Positions 12,446 through 24,712 of a stretch of 64,000 nt of DNA are shown here, one piece after another. Both the position numbers and the translations under genes were made by a program. The notes under the pieces are model-generated. The model had not been told where the DNA came from, did not search any database, and was given only the letters and a program-made list of their open reading frames with translations. The stretch is from assembly GCA_036346255.1 (NCBI GenBank), contig CM070633.1, positions 6,138,001-6,202,000 of the forward strand, in the 5' to 3' direction. Source of the stretch: Ampelocalamus luodianensis (lineage: Eukaryota > Streptophyta > Magnoliopsida > Poales > Poaceae). Each line of letters begins with the position of its first letter. Within the stretch, counting starts at the first letter, position 1.

Positions 12446-14308
12446 CCAATTTACCCCCAAAGTTTAGGGGTAATTACGCGCCAAATGCCACTGGATAAAA
12501 GCCCCCTCCCCCCGGCCTCTCGGCTCCCTCCTGCCTGCCTCCTCCACTGCTCCCCCACCCGTCTTCCTCCTCCCACGCTCCCTCGCCCGCCGCCTCCTTC
12601 CCTGGTGCTCTTCTCCTCGGCTCCCTCCTCCCACGCTGACGTGCCGCCGCGTGCACCTCCCTCCTCCCCCATGCTCGCGCGGCCCAAATTTGGATCTTGC
12701 CCGCTGCCGTCCTCCTCCACCTGCGGCCGCCGCCCTCCTCCTCCGCCTGCATCCGCCCCCTCCTCCTCCGCCAGCGGCCGCCTTCCTCCCTCTTCCCTAT
12801 GCTAGCAGCATTGCTCGAGCAGCGGCCGACGACACACATAGTTTCCGGCAATGTCGGTGGTGGCGACAGAGACGTACTCTTTGGTGGGGGCTTCTGGTGA
12901 GAAGCGTCGGGAGGCAAGGGAGGAGCTGTGGTGCCACCTCACCGAGGACGCCGACTGGCCCTGTGCGGACGGCCGCTCCTTCCGGGACTGTCGGCCCACA
13001 TGTAACTTCCCGCTCCTCCCTCTCTATCTTCTTCTATGTAGTGGCTACCTCCGTCTAATGCTCCCATTCATGCTTAAGTATCTCGATTTAGCGCCTTTCT
13101 GCCCTTATCTACTCTGCACTTGAGTTGTTCAACGTTATGCGTGAGGAGTGACGACATGTCTAATGTTTGATATCGAGCGTATCTTTGACCATTCGTGTGC
13201 ACACCTGAGCTATTGTTCTGAATTCTAATGCTTTCTTGAGGTGCTTGACAGATGCGTGTCCATTTGAATTGGAGCTGTGAGCTACTTGCCCTTTCTGTCC
13301 ACTCTGTGTGTGTTAATATGCTCAATTTTGTGCTCTGTTTAGCTAATGGAAGTCCTGGATTTCATGCCTTGGTGGTGATTCTCTAGTATACACTTTTACA
13401 GTCAAGGTGTTCCATGCTATATTTGTACTTAGCTTGTGCCAAAGGTGTTTATTTGGGCATCGGTACTCTGTTCCGTGCTTTCGCATATGATGCTAGTATT
13501 TCCTTTACTCTTTGGGGGGAACACTGAAGGTGATGATGGTATGCTCAATAAGAGGATTGTCTAGTGCATTCTAGATGTGTTTTCTTGTTATGCTTGTCTA
13601 GTTTGTTCTTGAGTTAAATTCATGCTATACATCTCTAGCTTAAGCGCACATTGACTGTGTCCAACACTTTGCAAGTCGAAATTTCCTTACTGATCTGTCA
13701 TTTTCTACGTTCTTGTCATTCAAGTATGTGCTTAGAACAAAATGGAATATAATATCATGCAATGACCTCAAAGTTTGGCAGTTTTCAAATGAATGGTATG
13801 AAGCAATTTTCTCCCTTCTTTGCTTCAAAACATGGTCCATATTTTCCCTAAAATTCTTGTTTAAGTGATTCCTTCCATATTGAATTGTTGAATGCAAAAT
13901 TAACATGCATAATTTTCAGTGTAAAATACTAGCATTACTTTGTCTGTGGTTGTTTGAATGCAAAAGCATTGAGGTGGTCTGGATGTATTATAGAAATGCA
14001 TTTGCGATAAGTTCTTTGGTTATAAAGAAAATATATTGTTGATTCAACTTATGATGCGTTATTTTTCTGTTTTGCGGTTTAAGGTTTAGCTGAAACTAAT
14101 CATGGTTATCGAGATTCTCACTCAGTGGTCACGACAATATTAGTGCCAGAGACCTTCTCAACGAGGAGAGAGCTACTTACTATCACTAAGATTTCTATGT
14201 GATAGTTGAGCTGCATGGAACTCATTGTGTTAGCTTATTAGTGCATAGTGTCGTAGTTCATTTACATAAGTTTCGTGTGCTCATGTTGATATTTTAGTGA
14301 TGACTCAT
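12446..14308. other. Unassigned region: pyrimidine-rich block, then AT-rich DNA
   Basis: 12480-12800 is a C/T-rich stretch that gives proline/serine-rich reading frames on + and glycine/arginine-rich ones on -. I read these as composition artefacts. A TATAAAAG-less 'ggataaaagcccc' at about 12493 could be an LTR or promoter element. 13100-14308 is ordinary AT-rich DNA with no recognisable gene. It ends at the 5-bp target duplication GTGTG (14309-14313), so before the Tat element inserted it lay directly upstream of the SOD gene. Confidence 0.4.
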
Positions 14309-14313
14309 GTGTG

Positions 14314-15607
14314 TGTTGATGACAAGATTTGGCATCGATAAACAAGGGCGTTAAAGACCTTTTGGGAGGTTCTGGTTTTGAAACGGTACGATCGTGCGTT
14401 ACTTGGCGGTAGTACCGCATGCTGTTTTGATCGCATTTGAGTTTTTAGCAAGTGATAGCCAAATCGGAAGTACCGGAAGGTTAAGTACGGAACTACCGCT
14501 AAAAAGGTACTACCGCAAGAATGTAGTGGTACTACCGCAAATCACTTGATCTGAATAGATTCTTTGTGAACAACCGATTGAAATCAGACGGCCCAAAAGC
14601 AGATGAACATTCGGACCTCTGAACAGTGTCTAGATCTAATGGCTAAAACATGTGGTCTGATCGGAAATTTCAATCGGGGCCGTCCACGTGGCAGGGCGTG
14701 TCTCTGAGGCTTTTTGAGCATTTTTGTGAAATGGTAGTTCCGTAGTGTGGAGCGGTACTACCGCACCAAGGTAGTACCTAGTTTTTTATGGCGGTACTTA
14801 AAATCCAGGGAAGGTGTTTTGGAGCTTTGGTTTACATGAAGAGAGGTATGACCGTAATTTGAATGGCGGTACTTTCGCATGGCAGTAATACCGTGTACTG
14901 TTCAAGATCTTTTTCAAAAGTGCTACATGGTGTGATCAGAGCCGTTCAGGATCTCCTTAGAGGGATTACGTGGCTTCATCAAGACCGTTCAAAATCTTAT
15001 GTGAAGACTTCATCGGGATCTCCCACGAGGACTGGCTCAAGGCAACCAACTAGTTCTAAAACGGTACGACCAGTTTGTGGAGCGGTACTACCTCAGTACG
15101 GTAGTTTCTATTTTTATTTGGCGGAACTACCGTGTTTTCGGGATCTCGCGCGCAGATCTTCAGCTAGGATTTCTTCAAGACCTTCTGTGAAGAATTGCTA
15201 TGTGGAAAACTTACATGTTTAAATTAGGAAAGGTATGTCAAGTATGGAAGGTTTGGAGGTTGTAACCGAATCATATCTGTAAAGATCTTGATCGGATTAG
15301 GAATCCTGAGCCCCTACAGCTGAGACTTGCTGCCCTTTAAAAGGTTCATGGCCGATTGTAGAAAGACGAATCCAATCGATCAAATACCAATCACATCTTC
15401 TTTTATCATAGTCTTTCGTAGTCCCGTACCTTTCCAACCTCTTTTTGTTTCCTGTCCAGCAAGATCGCAAGATCAACCCGTGCAAAACGCCACCGCGACG
15501 TGCCACGACTAGCTCCGCCTAGGCGCTGCGCGTTGGTGACAAGATCCGGAGCACCTTGTTGCTGCCGCGATCATCGTGTTGTGCGCAGCACAATTCTATG
15601 CGCAACA
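14314..15607 (+). mobile_element. 5' LTR (1294 bp) of the Tat element
   Basis: Begins TGTTGATGACAAG after GTGTG and ends GCGCAACA before the primer-binding site. Its last 513 bases match 23237-23752. Repeated 'gcggtactaccgca' motifs occur through 14390-15130, many of them in inverted pairs. The first 780 bases have no partner in the 3' LTR because that part is deleted. Confidence 0.85.
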
Positions 15608-15629
15608 CAAATTGGCGACTCCGCTAGGG
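15608..15629 (+). other. Primer-binding site of the Tat element
   Basis: TGGCGACTCCGCTAGGGA lies at 15612-15629, four bases after the LTR end. This is the place and TGG-start form of a tRNA-complementary first-strand primer site. I did not identify the tRNA with certainty. Confidence 0.6.
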
Positions 15630-15649
15630 AATCGATCTATTCTCCGGCC

Positions 15650-18600
15650 ATGGCGAAAGATGGTTCTACGGTCGATTCTAAGAACATTATTACTCCTACA
15701 CTTGAAGATTTACCCGAGGAGTATCGTCAAGAGTACGAAGAGCGCAAATTGGAATTCGACAAGTTGATGTTGTCGTGCTTCCAGAAGACAAGGCAATGTG
15801 TTATCAAGAAAGAGGGTGAATTTCCCTCTATTTACATCAAGCCTGAGGTAACCCCTGCTGTAAGTAATGCATCTTTTTCTGAAGAGCAGATTGCTTTGAT
15901 GATTGATCAGCAAGTAGGTGCTACTATGGGTAGGTTGCTATCTAGTCGTCTTAAGGCTATAGGTCTCGAAGCGCAAAGTGAAGAGGATCTGAAGCGACCT
16001 GTTTTGCCTCATGCTTACAATGTTAACAATAATAGCGATGTCCAGCATAGCTCCTTGCCTGTTAACACATCGGCAACAAATATCCCATCTAGAATCATCC
16101 CGCAGGGTAAGCCGATGTAGCATATACATAGCCAAATTATTGGGTTAGTTTCGGTTGATCATAGTACTTCATCACATGCTACTGTTATACCTGGGTCTAT
16201 GGCCCTTGTGCCTTCCTTATATACAGATGCTAGCATAGTTAATTCGGGTGCACATAATGTTGGCAATTACAACGGTGTGAGAGATAACTCCACAGATTCA
16301 AACACCTTTGAACCGCACTATAGCATATAGTACACCTCCCATACCTCCTTAGGGTTCGGGTGTTGCATATGGGCCATTGTCGGATGGTCATTTTAATGGA
16401 CCTATGCAACACGTATCACACACACAGCCGAACCAAGCTCCACAGTATATTTATGACACTCTACAACTTGGTGTTTTTAGGCCACCACAACCGGTCAACG
16501 AGGCACCCAATCGGCCTACGGCCGAGACATATGCTGGGCCTGAGAACATTAGAGAACAAGTAGTTAGTATGTTTAAAGAGACATTCAGGGTAGAGCCTAA
16601 AGGAAGATCACGCTCATATCAAAAGCTATACCCTGATATTTATGATGCTGTGCAATATCCCAAAGGGTTTAGAGTTCCCGAGTTTGTTAAGTTTACTGGG
16701 GATGACAATAGGTCCACATTAGAACACATAGGCCAGTTTATTGTGCACTGTGGTGAAGCTAGTGCTATCGATGCTCTGAAGTTAAGGTTATTTCCTTTGT
16801 CTTTATCTAGCACTGCATTCAATTGGTATACTTCACTTGCACCTAATTCAGTTCACACATGATCCCAGTTGGAGCAAAAGTTTCATGAATATTTCTATAC
16901 TGGTGACACCGAATTAAGATTATCACATTTAACATCGGTTAGACAAAAGTACAATGAACCTGTTGCTGATTACATTAGGAGGTTTAGAGAGATAAGAAAC
17001 CGATGTTTTAAGTTAATAATTTCTGATAAGGACCTAGCTGATTTAGCCTATTCGGGTTTACTTTCTCCCTTGAAAGAAAAGCTAGAAAATCATGATTTCT
17101 TATATGTTAGCCAAGTGTTGCAAAAAGCTCTAGCACAAGAAAGCCGGGTTAAAGAATCTAGAGATTTTCAGAAGTCAAGTGACAAAATAAAAATAGATCG
17201 TCCTAATGTTCACATGCTTGAGTATGAATCTGAAAATTCAGATGATGATAATATCAATGTTTGTGTGGCCGAATGGGCTTGGTCTTCAAAGTCTAAGCCA
17301 CTTGTTTGCTTAGCCTTGAAACCGATTTCACAAAAAAATCGGCAAGAGGAGATTAAGTATACTTTTGATATTGCTAAATGCGATAGGATCTTTGATTATC
17401 TGCTATAGGAGAAACAAATCAAATTGCCTGATAACCATGCTATACCAACACCTAAGGAGTTTAAGAGGCGTGCATATTGTAAGTGGCACAATTCTTATTC
17501 ACATGCCACTAATGATTGCAATGTTTTTTGTCGACAGGTTCAATCGTCCATTAATGAGGGACGATTAAAATTTGCTGAAGGTCCAAAAATGCAGCTAGAT
17601 CATAATCCCTTCCCTGTCAATGTGATTGATTTTGAGAATAGGAAGGTGCTCATTTGGCCATCTCAAGCCGAATCTACAAAAGGAAAAAATATGGTGGTAG
17701 ACATGGGGGATATGAAGACATCAAGCTCTGGAGCTATGCAGATTGTTAAGCCAAAGATGATCAAACCAAAAGGCCCAGAAATTGAACATTGGAAAGTCAA
17801 CAAAGGTAAAGACAAATCCATCAAAAGAGTTGAAAGGCCGAAACCTACATTCAAGGAGTTTCTGGCCAAATATGAGGATGGTAAGGCCAGCCACAAAGCA
17901 ACTAATCAGCCAAGTAATTTCAAGCGGCCTAGATCACCTATAAAGCATGAGTTTGATGGTCGGAATCATTGTCGAGAAGGCGTACATGCAGCAGCACCCT
18001 ATCCTCCTTTTGGGCCACCAATGCCCGTCCCATGGGGTCGTCCTCCTGTTGGTTCTCCTCCTTGTCCACCATGGGGTTGGTATGGTCCATGGATGCCACC
18101 TCCAATGCCTTTAGGGTCATTCCATCCGGGGTGGATGACACCTAGAAGATCTGTGTTTGATAGATTGTCACATCCTAATAACGACCGTTTTGATCACGGA
18201 TCAGTTAGGTAAAAAACCAGATGTGAATTCAAAGGTAACAGAGCCAAATATCAAACAAGAAGAAAAGCAAAAACAATCAGCTGTTGTTGTTCCAAAAATC
18301 AGCAATGGGAAACATATAACAGCAGCAGCACCACGTGGTTCAGATGCGGGCAGCAGCACATCTACAACAACCATGAACCGTAGCTACAGTACCCGCGAAC
18401 ACTCGTTCGGCTACAGTAACATCTACAGTGCCAACCGAGCAAGTTGCATTGCATGATGGTTTTGAAACACCAAAAACAGTGGAGAAACTTGAGAGAAAAA
18501 TGTTCTTGCTACCTAGGACAAAGCCACAGCCTCGTTGGTGTCCTCCTGGGCTCTCTCATTCCCAAAAGAGGAGGTTACAGCGGCTGCGAATGCAAGAAAT

Positions 18601-18787
18601 CAGAGAGGCCAAGGCAGAAAAAATAAGAGACAAAATATTCAATGAAATAAAACCTATGGTGCCTATCCGAAAAGAGTGGAGAGTGAAGACAATTGAAACA
18701 CCAGCTCAAGTGCATGATGATGATGAGGATGATTTGTTAGATTATGAAGGGTCTCCAATGATCAAGGACGACACTCCACCTCGTTAA
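15650..18787 (+). pseudogene. gag of the Tat element, broken
   Basis: The first ATG after the primer site (15650) opens a frame that stops at 16118-16120. The gag core follows in another frame from 16377 to 18212, with in-frame TGA at 16860 (where a Trp is expected) and TAG at 17406 (where a Gln is likely). It contains the retrotransposon gag domain (around 16650-17150; 'FNWYTSL', 'YIRRFREIRNRC') and a zinc-finger-like 'CKWHNSYSHATNDC' near 17480. A Pro-rich segment lies at 17990-18150. The C-terminal basic part (18428-18787) is in a third frame. It would have formed the virus-like particle. Multiple stops and frame changes make it non-functional. Confidence 0.8.
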
Positions 18788-18790
18788 GGT

Positions 18791-21757
18791 ATGGATATCA
18801 ATATGGTGTTTACATTGCCCTCAGAATTTCGGATTGCTAGTGAGAGTGTTGCGCAATTATGCCTTGGCCCTAAAGAAGCTATTTTTGAAAAACCTGAGGA
18901 ATCGAACCGACATTTGAAACCATTGTATGTTAGGGGACATATCAATAGTAGGCCGATCTCTAGAATGTTAGTTGATGGTGGAGCCGCTGTGAATTTGATG
19001 CCATACTTGGTTTTCAAGAAGTTAGGGCGAGAAGACAGCGAGCTTATAAAGACTAACTTAATGCTTAACGGCTTCACGGGTGAGTCTACGGGGGACAAGG
19101 GTTTCATCTCTATGGAGCTTACTGTTGGGAGCAAGACTCTACCTACAGCTTTCTTTGTCGTCGACGTGCAAGGTAATTATAGCATCTTATTGGGTCGTGA
19201 CTGGATACATGCAAATCGTTGTGTACCTTCTACACTGCATCAAACTTTAATACAATGGATCGATGATGATGTGGAGGTGGTTCAAGCAAACACATCGGCT
19301 TATGTTGCTTTGGCCGATGCTTCAGCTGATTGGTAGCATGGTAATGTCCAATGTTTGACGGGCCTAGACCTTTCTAGTTATGATTATCTTAGTGTTGCCA
19401 AAGATGGTTTTGTACCCGTGTCTGTACAGCCGGTTTCTGTAGCTCGGCTTAACAATATGGTGTTATAAATGAATAAAGAAAATAGCTTACAATGGTTGCA
19501 GCAGCGTACAGAACAATATCGGTCAAATAAGAAAGATGATTGTGAAGCTATTGATGATTTTGATGAAGTAGAAAGGTTAGGGCAAGGTTTCTCGTCGGCT
19601 GACCCATTGGAGGAGGTTGACATAGGCAATGGAGATACTCCTAGGCCGACGTTTATAAGCAAAAATATGTCTACTAAACATAAGAGCAAAGTAGTAGAGT
19701 TGCTTAAAGAATATGTTGATTGCTTTGCTTGGGAGTATCATGAGATGCCAGGACTTAGCCGAGAGCTAGTTGAGCATCGGTTACCTATTAAGTCAGGTTT
19801 TAGGCCTTATAAGCAGTCACCTAGAAGGTTTAATCCTGATATATATGATCGGGTCAAGGAAGAAATAGGCCGATTATTGAAGGCTGGTTTTATTAGGCCA
19901 TGTAGGTATGCTGAATGGATTTCTAACATTGTCCCGGTTGAGAAGAAAAACACTGGTAAGGTGAGAGTTTGCATTGATTTTAGAGATTTGAATAGGGCTA
20001 CCCCTAAAGATGAGTATCCTATGCCTATAGCGACATGTTAATTAATGATGCTTCAGGACATAGAATAATTAGTTTCTTAGATGGTAATGCTGGTTATAAT
20101 CAAATTTTTATGGCCGAAGAGGATATGTCTAAAACAGCCTTTCGATGTCCTAGTTTTGTTGGTTTGTTTGAGTGGGTTGTTATGATTTTTGGTTTAAAGA
20201 ATGCCGGTGCTACTTATCAAAGGGCCATGAATTTGATCTTTCATGACCTACTTGGTGTTGTCCTAGAAGTATGCATTGACGACATAGTTGTTAAATCGGA
20301 TAGTATGGATCATCACTTAGCCGATTTATGTCTAGCCTTTGAAAGAATGCGTCGGTATGGTTTGAAAATGAACCCACTCAAATGTCATTTTGGTGTGTCG
20401 GCTGGTAAGTTCTTATGGTTTATAATACATGAGAGGGGCATAGAAGTAGATCCTACCAAGATAGAGGCTATTAAGAAAGTGAAGGCGCCACAGTGCAAAA
20501 GAGACATGCAAAAGTTCCTTGGGAAAGTGAATTATTTGAGGAGGTTCATATCCAACCTATCCGGTAAGGTCAGTGCATTCACCCCGATACTTCAGTTAAA
20601 GAAAGAGACCGAATTTACTTGGGGGTAGAACAGCAACAAGCGTTCGAAGATATTAAAAAGTACTTATCTACACCTCCTGTGTTGAGGGCGCCTAAAGCCG
20701 GGATACCATTTCGGCTTTATATTGCTGCACAAGAAGATGTCATCGGTGCTGTTTTGACACAAGTAATGGACGGCAAGGAATATGTTATTACTTACTTGAG
20801 TAGACACCTGCTGGGAGTTGAGTCAAGGTATGCATTTGTTGAAAAATTATGTTTATCCTTGTATTATGCTTGTTCCAAGTTGAGGCATTATTTGTTGTCT
20901 AGCACTTGTGTTATTGCCTGTCAAACCGATGTCATTAAGTACATGTTGCAGCAACCAATTTTAAGTGGTAGGATTGGAAAGTGGGCTTATGCATTAATAG
21001 AGTATGATTTGGCTTATGAATCTTTGAAGTCTATGAAAGGCCAGATTGTAGCTAATTTCATTGTGGGTCATAGGGTTGATAGTGACACGGCGCTGGTTAA
21101 TTATGTGTCCCTGCATCCATGGAAGTTATACTTTGATGGCTCGGCTTGCAAAGAAGGTCAAGGTGTTGGTATTGTGTTGGTTTCACCTAGAGATGTCATT
21201 TTTGAAACATCAGTTCGTTTAGAATACTTTTGTACCAACAATCAGGCCGAGTATGAAGCTCTCCTGTTAGGACTACAAATTTTAGAGTCTATAGGTGTGA
21301 AGAGTATAGAAGCATTTGGTGATTCACTATTGGTGGTGCAACAAGTGTCAAAGGTGTATCGGTGCTTTGATGTGTCACTAAATAATTATTTGGAAAAAAT
21401 ATTTAGAGGTCATAACAACTCTGGATGATTTCACTATTAGTCACATATCTAGAGAAGAGAATGTTAGAGCAAATGACCTAGCACAACAAGCATCTGGTTA
21501 TCAAGTTAGAAGGGGCAAACTGTTCATGATAGAAAAACCGATGCTAGAAGGTGTTACAATTTGCATGGCCAAACAACATGATAACAGGTCAGATATTCTG
21601 GAAACATCAAATGTTGCCGAACCTAATGACTGGAGAAGGCCTCTAATTGATTATTTAGAAAATCCTAGCCCATCTGTTGATAGAAAGCTTCGGCAACAAG
21701 CATTAAAATATACGTTGCTTGATGGAGAGTTGTATCGCCGAACTATAGATGGATTAC
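18791..21757 (+). pseudogene. pol of the Tat element: protease, RT, RNase H, aRNase H; integrase lost
   Basis: Protease: 18791-19336, active-site triad written LVDGGA, a DGG form, with flap and 'LLGRDW' near 19190. In-frame stops at 19334 and 19466. RT from about 19700: 'RVCIDFRDLNRAT', then a 1-bp loss near 20031 shifts the frame. The catalytic box reads CIDD at 20272-20283, with Cys where Tyr/Phe is expected. A second frameshift falls in a G run at 20621-20625. RNase H follows to about 21090, then an archaeal-type RNase H starting 'YFDGSACKEG' near 21130 and running to about 21400, where a third frameshift lies. Only the first ~80 codons before integrase remain, then the sequence breaks into the nested LTR. 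Confidence 0.85.
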
Positions 21758-23236
21758 TGTAATATCTCGTTTAAACATACAACAAATAAATGGTTAATAA
21801 TAAAATTAAGTATAATTAGAAAGAAAAGATTCAGAATTTGAGAGGAGTATTAGAAATTGGGCCTTCGGCCCATAGCTCTTTGGCCTAAGTGGGGAAGTGG
21901 CTTAAGGGGTACAAACCCTATCAGTTTTACTGTAGTGTGCACTGTAGCACGCCGCCACTATAGCTCGTGTGGTACTGTAGCACATCGGGCACTGTAGCGC
22001 TGCCTCCACTGCTGCTGGCAAAGATCGTCCACCCTCCACGCCTGCCGATTAGGGAGAAGAAGGAGGTCGCTTGGAGGTGGCCGGCTGTTGGAGGAAGAAG
22101 AAAGTGAGGGGGAAAAGACCATCTTCATGGGGAGAGTTCACTGGTGGGTGCTTTTCATGCCCAGCAATCGGTTCGTCAAGGGTAACTCCGGTTTTCCCCC
22201 GATTAGATGCATCTTTTATTGTTGTAGCAGTATCGGTAATTAGGCCTGTTCAGGATAGTTCATGTTAGATCGACGTTTTGCTATTGATGTGGACAGAATC
22301 AGCTCTGGATGTCTCCTAGAGTATTATAGAGGATGTCGTTAGCTTTCGATGAAGTACTAGATCGTAATATTTGGACCTTTGTAGCAGAAGTTATGAATTA
22401 TTTGGTGAAGCTGTTCTACGAATCTGTCAGTACTCTGACAGGTTTTAGTAATCTAACTTGAGCGATCAGTTAAAGAAAAATTAGAGAAGCTCAGTATAAC
22501 GAAAGTTGTAGATAATTGTCGTAGATTTTAGGGAAGTCCAATAACGCAAAATTTGGACAAATGAGCTGAAAGTTATGATAGCTTTAGTGTACTATCTAGA
22601 GAACTTGACGTGAAATCGATGTTTTGTTAATCAGCATAAAAGGTATATTAGATGGCCGAATTAGGAAGGCCCACCAACTAGGTTTAGTTGGGGAATTTGA
22701 TAAACTTTCAATGAAGGCCAAGAACACCTCATTTGGACACATGTACTAAAAGATACGAATTTTAGAACGCGACAACCCGCAGAGGGGATAGAACAACATC
22801 TAGGAAATTGGAGTTGGGTTCGCGTTAAAAGAGTTATTGCAAGTTCGTGTTTGCTTTTATAGTTTGTGGTACATTACTGTTGTTTTAGTATGTTTTTAAA
22901 TGAATTAGGTAGGGGACTGGTCCCAGAGGCAGCACCGTCTTCACATCCTCCGTTCTCACGCGGTTAAGGCAAGTACTTTGTTTGCTAGTATTGTGAATAA
23001 ATGTGATATCTATGGATGCTAGAGTGTTATAAATGTTGTCGATCATGATTATTAATGTTGTGAAAATGTGTATTATGCATAGTTGCTTGAGTGTATGAAT
23101 GTCTATGAACTTGCATGATAGAAGTATGAATGAGTTAAATTTCCAAGTGATGTTACTGAAGAGGTATAACTATGATGGTTCATGATTTGTGCATGTGCAT
23201 CATGTTGACAAAATAAAGATTTGGTCACATGGTTCC
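21758..23236 (+). mobile_element. Truncated LTR of the 2881-5270 family nested in the Tat element
   Basis: Starts TGTAATATCTCG at 21758, immediately after the last pol codon, and follows the 2881 LTR: the same 'gggccttcggccc' block, at least five CTGTAGC motifs at 21930-22010, and 'ggcaagtactttg' at 22968. It stops near 23236 without its 3' end, where Tat 3' LTR sequence begins. No matching target duplication exists at its two edges (ATTAC on the left), so a deletion removed its 3' end together with Tat integrase and part of the Tat 3' LTR. Confidence 0.7.
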
Positions 23237-23752
23237 TATGTACGGTAGTTCCTATTTTTATTTGGCGGAACTATCATGTTTTCGGGATCTCGTGCGCGGA
23301 TCTTTAGCGAGGATTTCTTCAAGACCTTCCGTGAAGAATTGCTATGTGGAAAACTTACGTGTTTAAATTAGGAAAGATATATCAAATATGGAAGGTTTGA
23401 AGGTTGTAACCGAATCATATCTGTAAAGATCTTGATCGGATTAGGAATCCTGAGCCCCTACGACTGAGACCTGCTACCCTTTAAAAGGGTCATGGCCGAT
23501 TGTAGAAAGACGAATCCAATCGATCAAATACCAATCGCATCTTCTTTTATCATAATCTTTCGTAGTCCCGTACCTTTCCAACCTCTTTTTACTTCCTGTC
23601 CGGTAAGATCACAAGATCAACCCGTGCAAAATGCCACCGCGCCGTGCCACGACTAGCTCCGCCTAGACGCTGCGTGTTGGTGACAAGATCCGGAGCACCT
23701 TGTTGCTGCCGCGATCATCCTGTTATGCGCGGCACAATTCTGTGCGCAACAG
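23237..23752 (+). mobile_element. 3' LTR remnant of the Tat element
   Basis: Aligns with 15095-15607 to the last base (CAACA) and is followed by GTGTG, the same 5 bases that precede the 5' LTR. The first ~780 bp of this LTR are missing. Confidence 0.85.
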
Positions 23753-23806
23753 TGTGTATGGGACTTGCAAACTAGCAGGAGTCTTGAGATGTATTCCTTG
23801 CACAAA

Positions 23807-23814
23807 TATAAATA
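23807..23814 (+). promoter_or_regulatory. Possible TATA box of the SOD gene
   Basis: TATAAATA lies 50 bp after the Tat element's target duplication and about 120 bp before the GC-rich leader of the SOD gene. The spacing to the true start is not known, so this is a candidate only. Confidence 0.35.
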
Positions 23815-23929
23815 AAACTCTTGTTAGCATCATTTGTTTTCTAATGAAAAGTATATACATAAGATTGCTTGAGTGTATGTGTAATCAGAGGGTATCTTAG
23901 TAATCTTGTGTGAGTTATTATTAAGTTGT

Positions 23930-24087
23930 TTGAGGCGGCTTCCGGCTTAAAGCCACCCAGGTCCTTAGTCATCGGTTCTCGAGTCTTCCACAGGAGCGTT
24001 CCTGAACTCCCTATCGTCCTCGCGCAAGCCGCAATCGCCTTCTCCTCAGCTCCTTATCCTCCTCGCGCATCACAGGGGCAACCTGAG
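23930..24087 (+). other. 5' untranslated first exon of the SOD gene (start approximate)
   Basis: A C-rich leader ends at 'acctgag' before the donor GTATTA at 24088. The next exon begins at 24701 after 'ttgattgcag' and carries the ATG 12 bases in. A leader intron in front of the start codon is a known feature of cereal cytosolic SOD genes. The 5' limit is a guess from composition. Confidence 0.55.
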
Positions 24088-24712
24088 GTATTACCCCTCC
24101 TCCCCCAATCTCTAGGGTTCTGATTACTTCTGTTCGCTGGTATTCCCCGATCCGCGGTCTCCGATTCCGCCGGAGTAGCCGGATCTGTGGTTGGTTCTCC
24201 TCCGTGCGTCGTTAGCTTTCGATTCGACTCCGTTTAGATGCGATCCGTGTTTAATTTCGCAGTCGTGTCTGGACAAGTGGAAAGCAAAACATCCTTGTTA
24301 AGTTTGCGCCCTTTTTGATGTGGTAATTTGGGGTTTTCAGAATCGGACTTTAGACAGTTTGGAATAGCGAATGATTTACTTCCAAAAGAAGAATAGCGGA
24401 ATGATCCACACAGCTCGGTTACAACTTAAAACATCATGCTTATCTCGTCTCATACTGTATCATGAGCATTTGAGGATTTCCTACTGTCATCTGTTGCTGT
24501 CATACTGTATCATGACCATGCTTATCTCGTCTCATCCTGTTCCTGAACTCCTTACAACACCAGGCTTAATTCTAGAACTGCAGTATACTAAGTACGGAGG
24601 CTACCAAATTTTATGTTTTGTTTTCGCAACACTTCCGAGTAATTTACCATGTCCTGGTACCTTACTTCAATAATTATGCTCCTTTGGGGCTTGATTGCAG
24701 ATCACATACACA

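Larger units (their letters stand above)
14314..23752 (+). mobile_element. Tat-lineage Ty3/gypsy retrotransposon, defective and nested
   Basis: Bounded by TGTTG...CAACA LTR ends and by a 5-bp target duplication GTGTG at 14309-14313 and 23753-23757. Order: 5' LTR, primer site, gag, protease, reverse transcriptase, RNase H, a second archaeal-type RNase H, then a break at 21757. Integrase and about 780 bp of the 3' LTR are missing, replaced by a truncated LTR of another family (21758-23236). The second RNase H is the hallmark of the Tat/Ogre lineage. In the first ~250 aligned bases the two LTRs differ at about 18 sites, all but two transitions, so the insertion is not recent. Confidence 0.88.

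Noticed and set aside
12485..13123. Overlapping proline/serine-rich and glycine/arginine-rich frames on both strands
   Set aside because: All arise from one C/T-rich stretch; no domain, no splice structure, no conserved motif.
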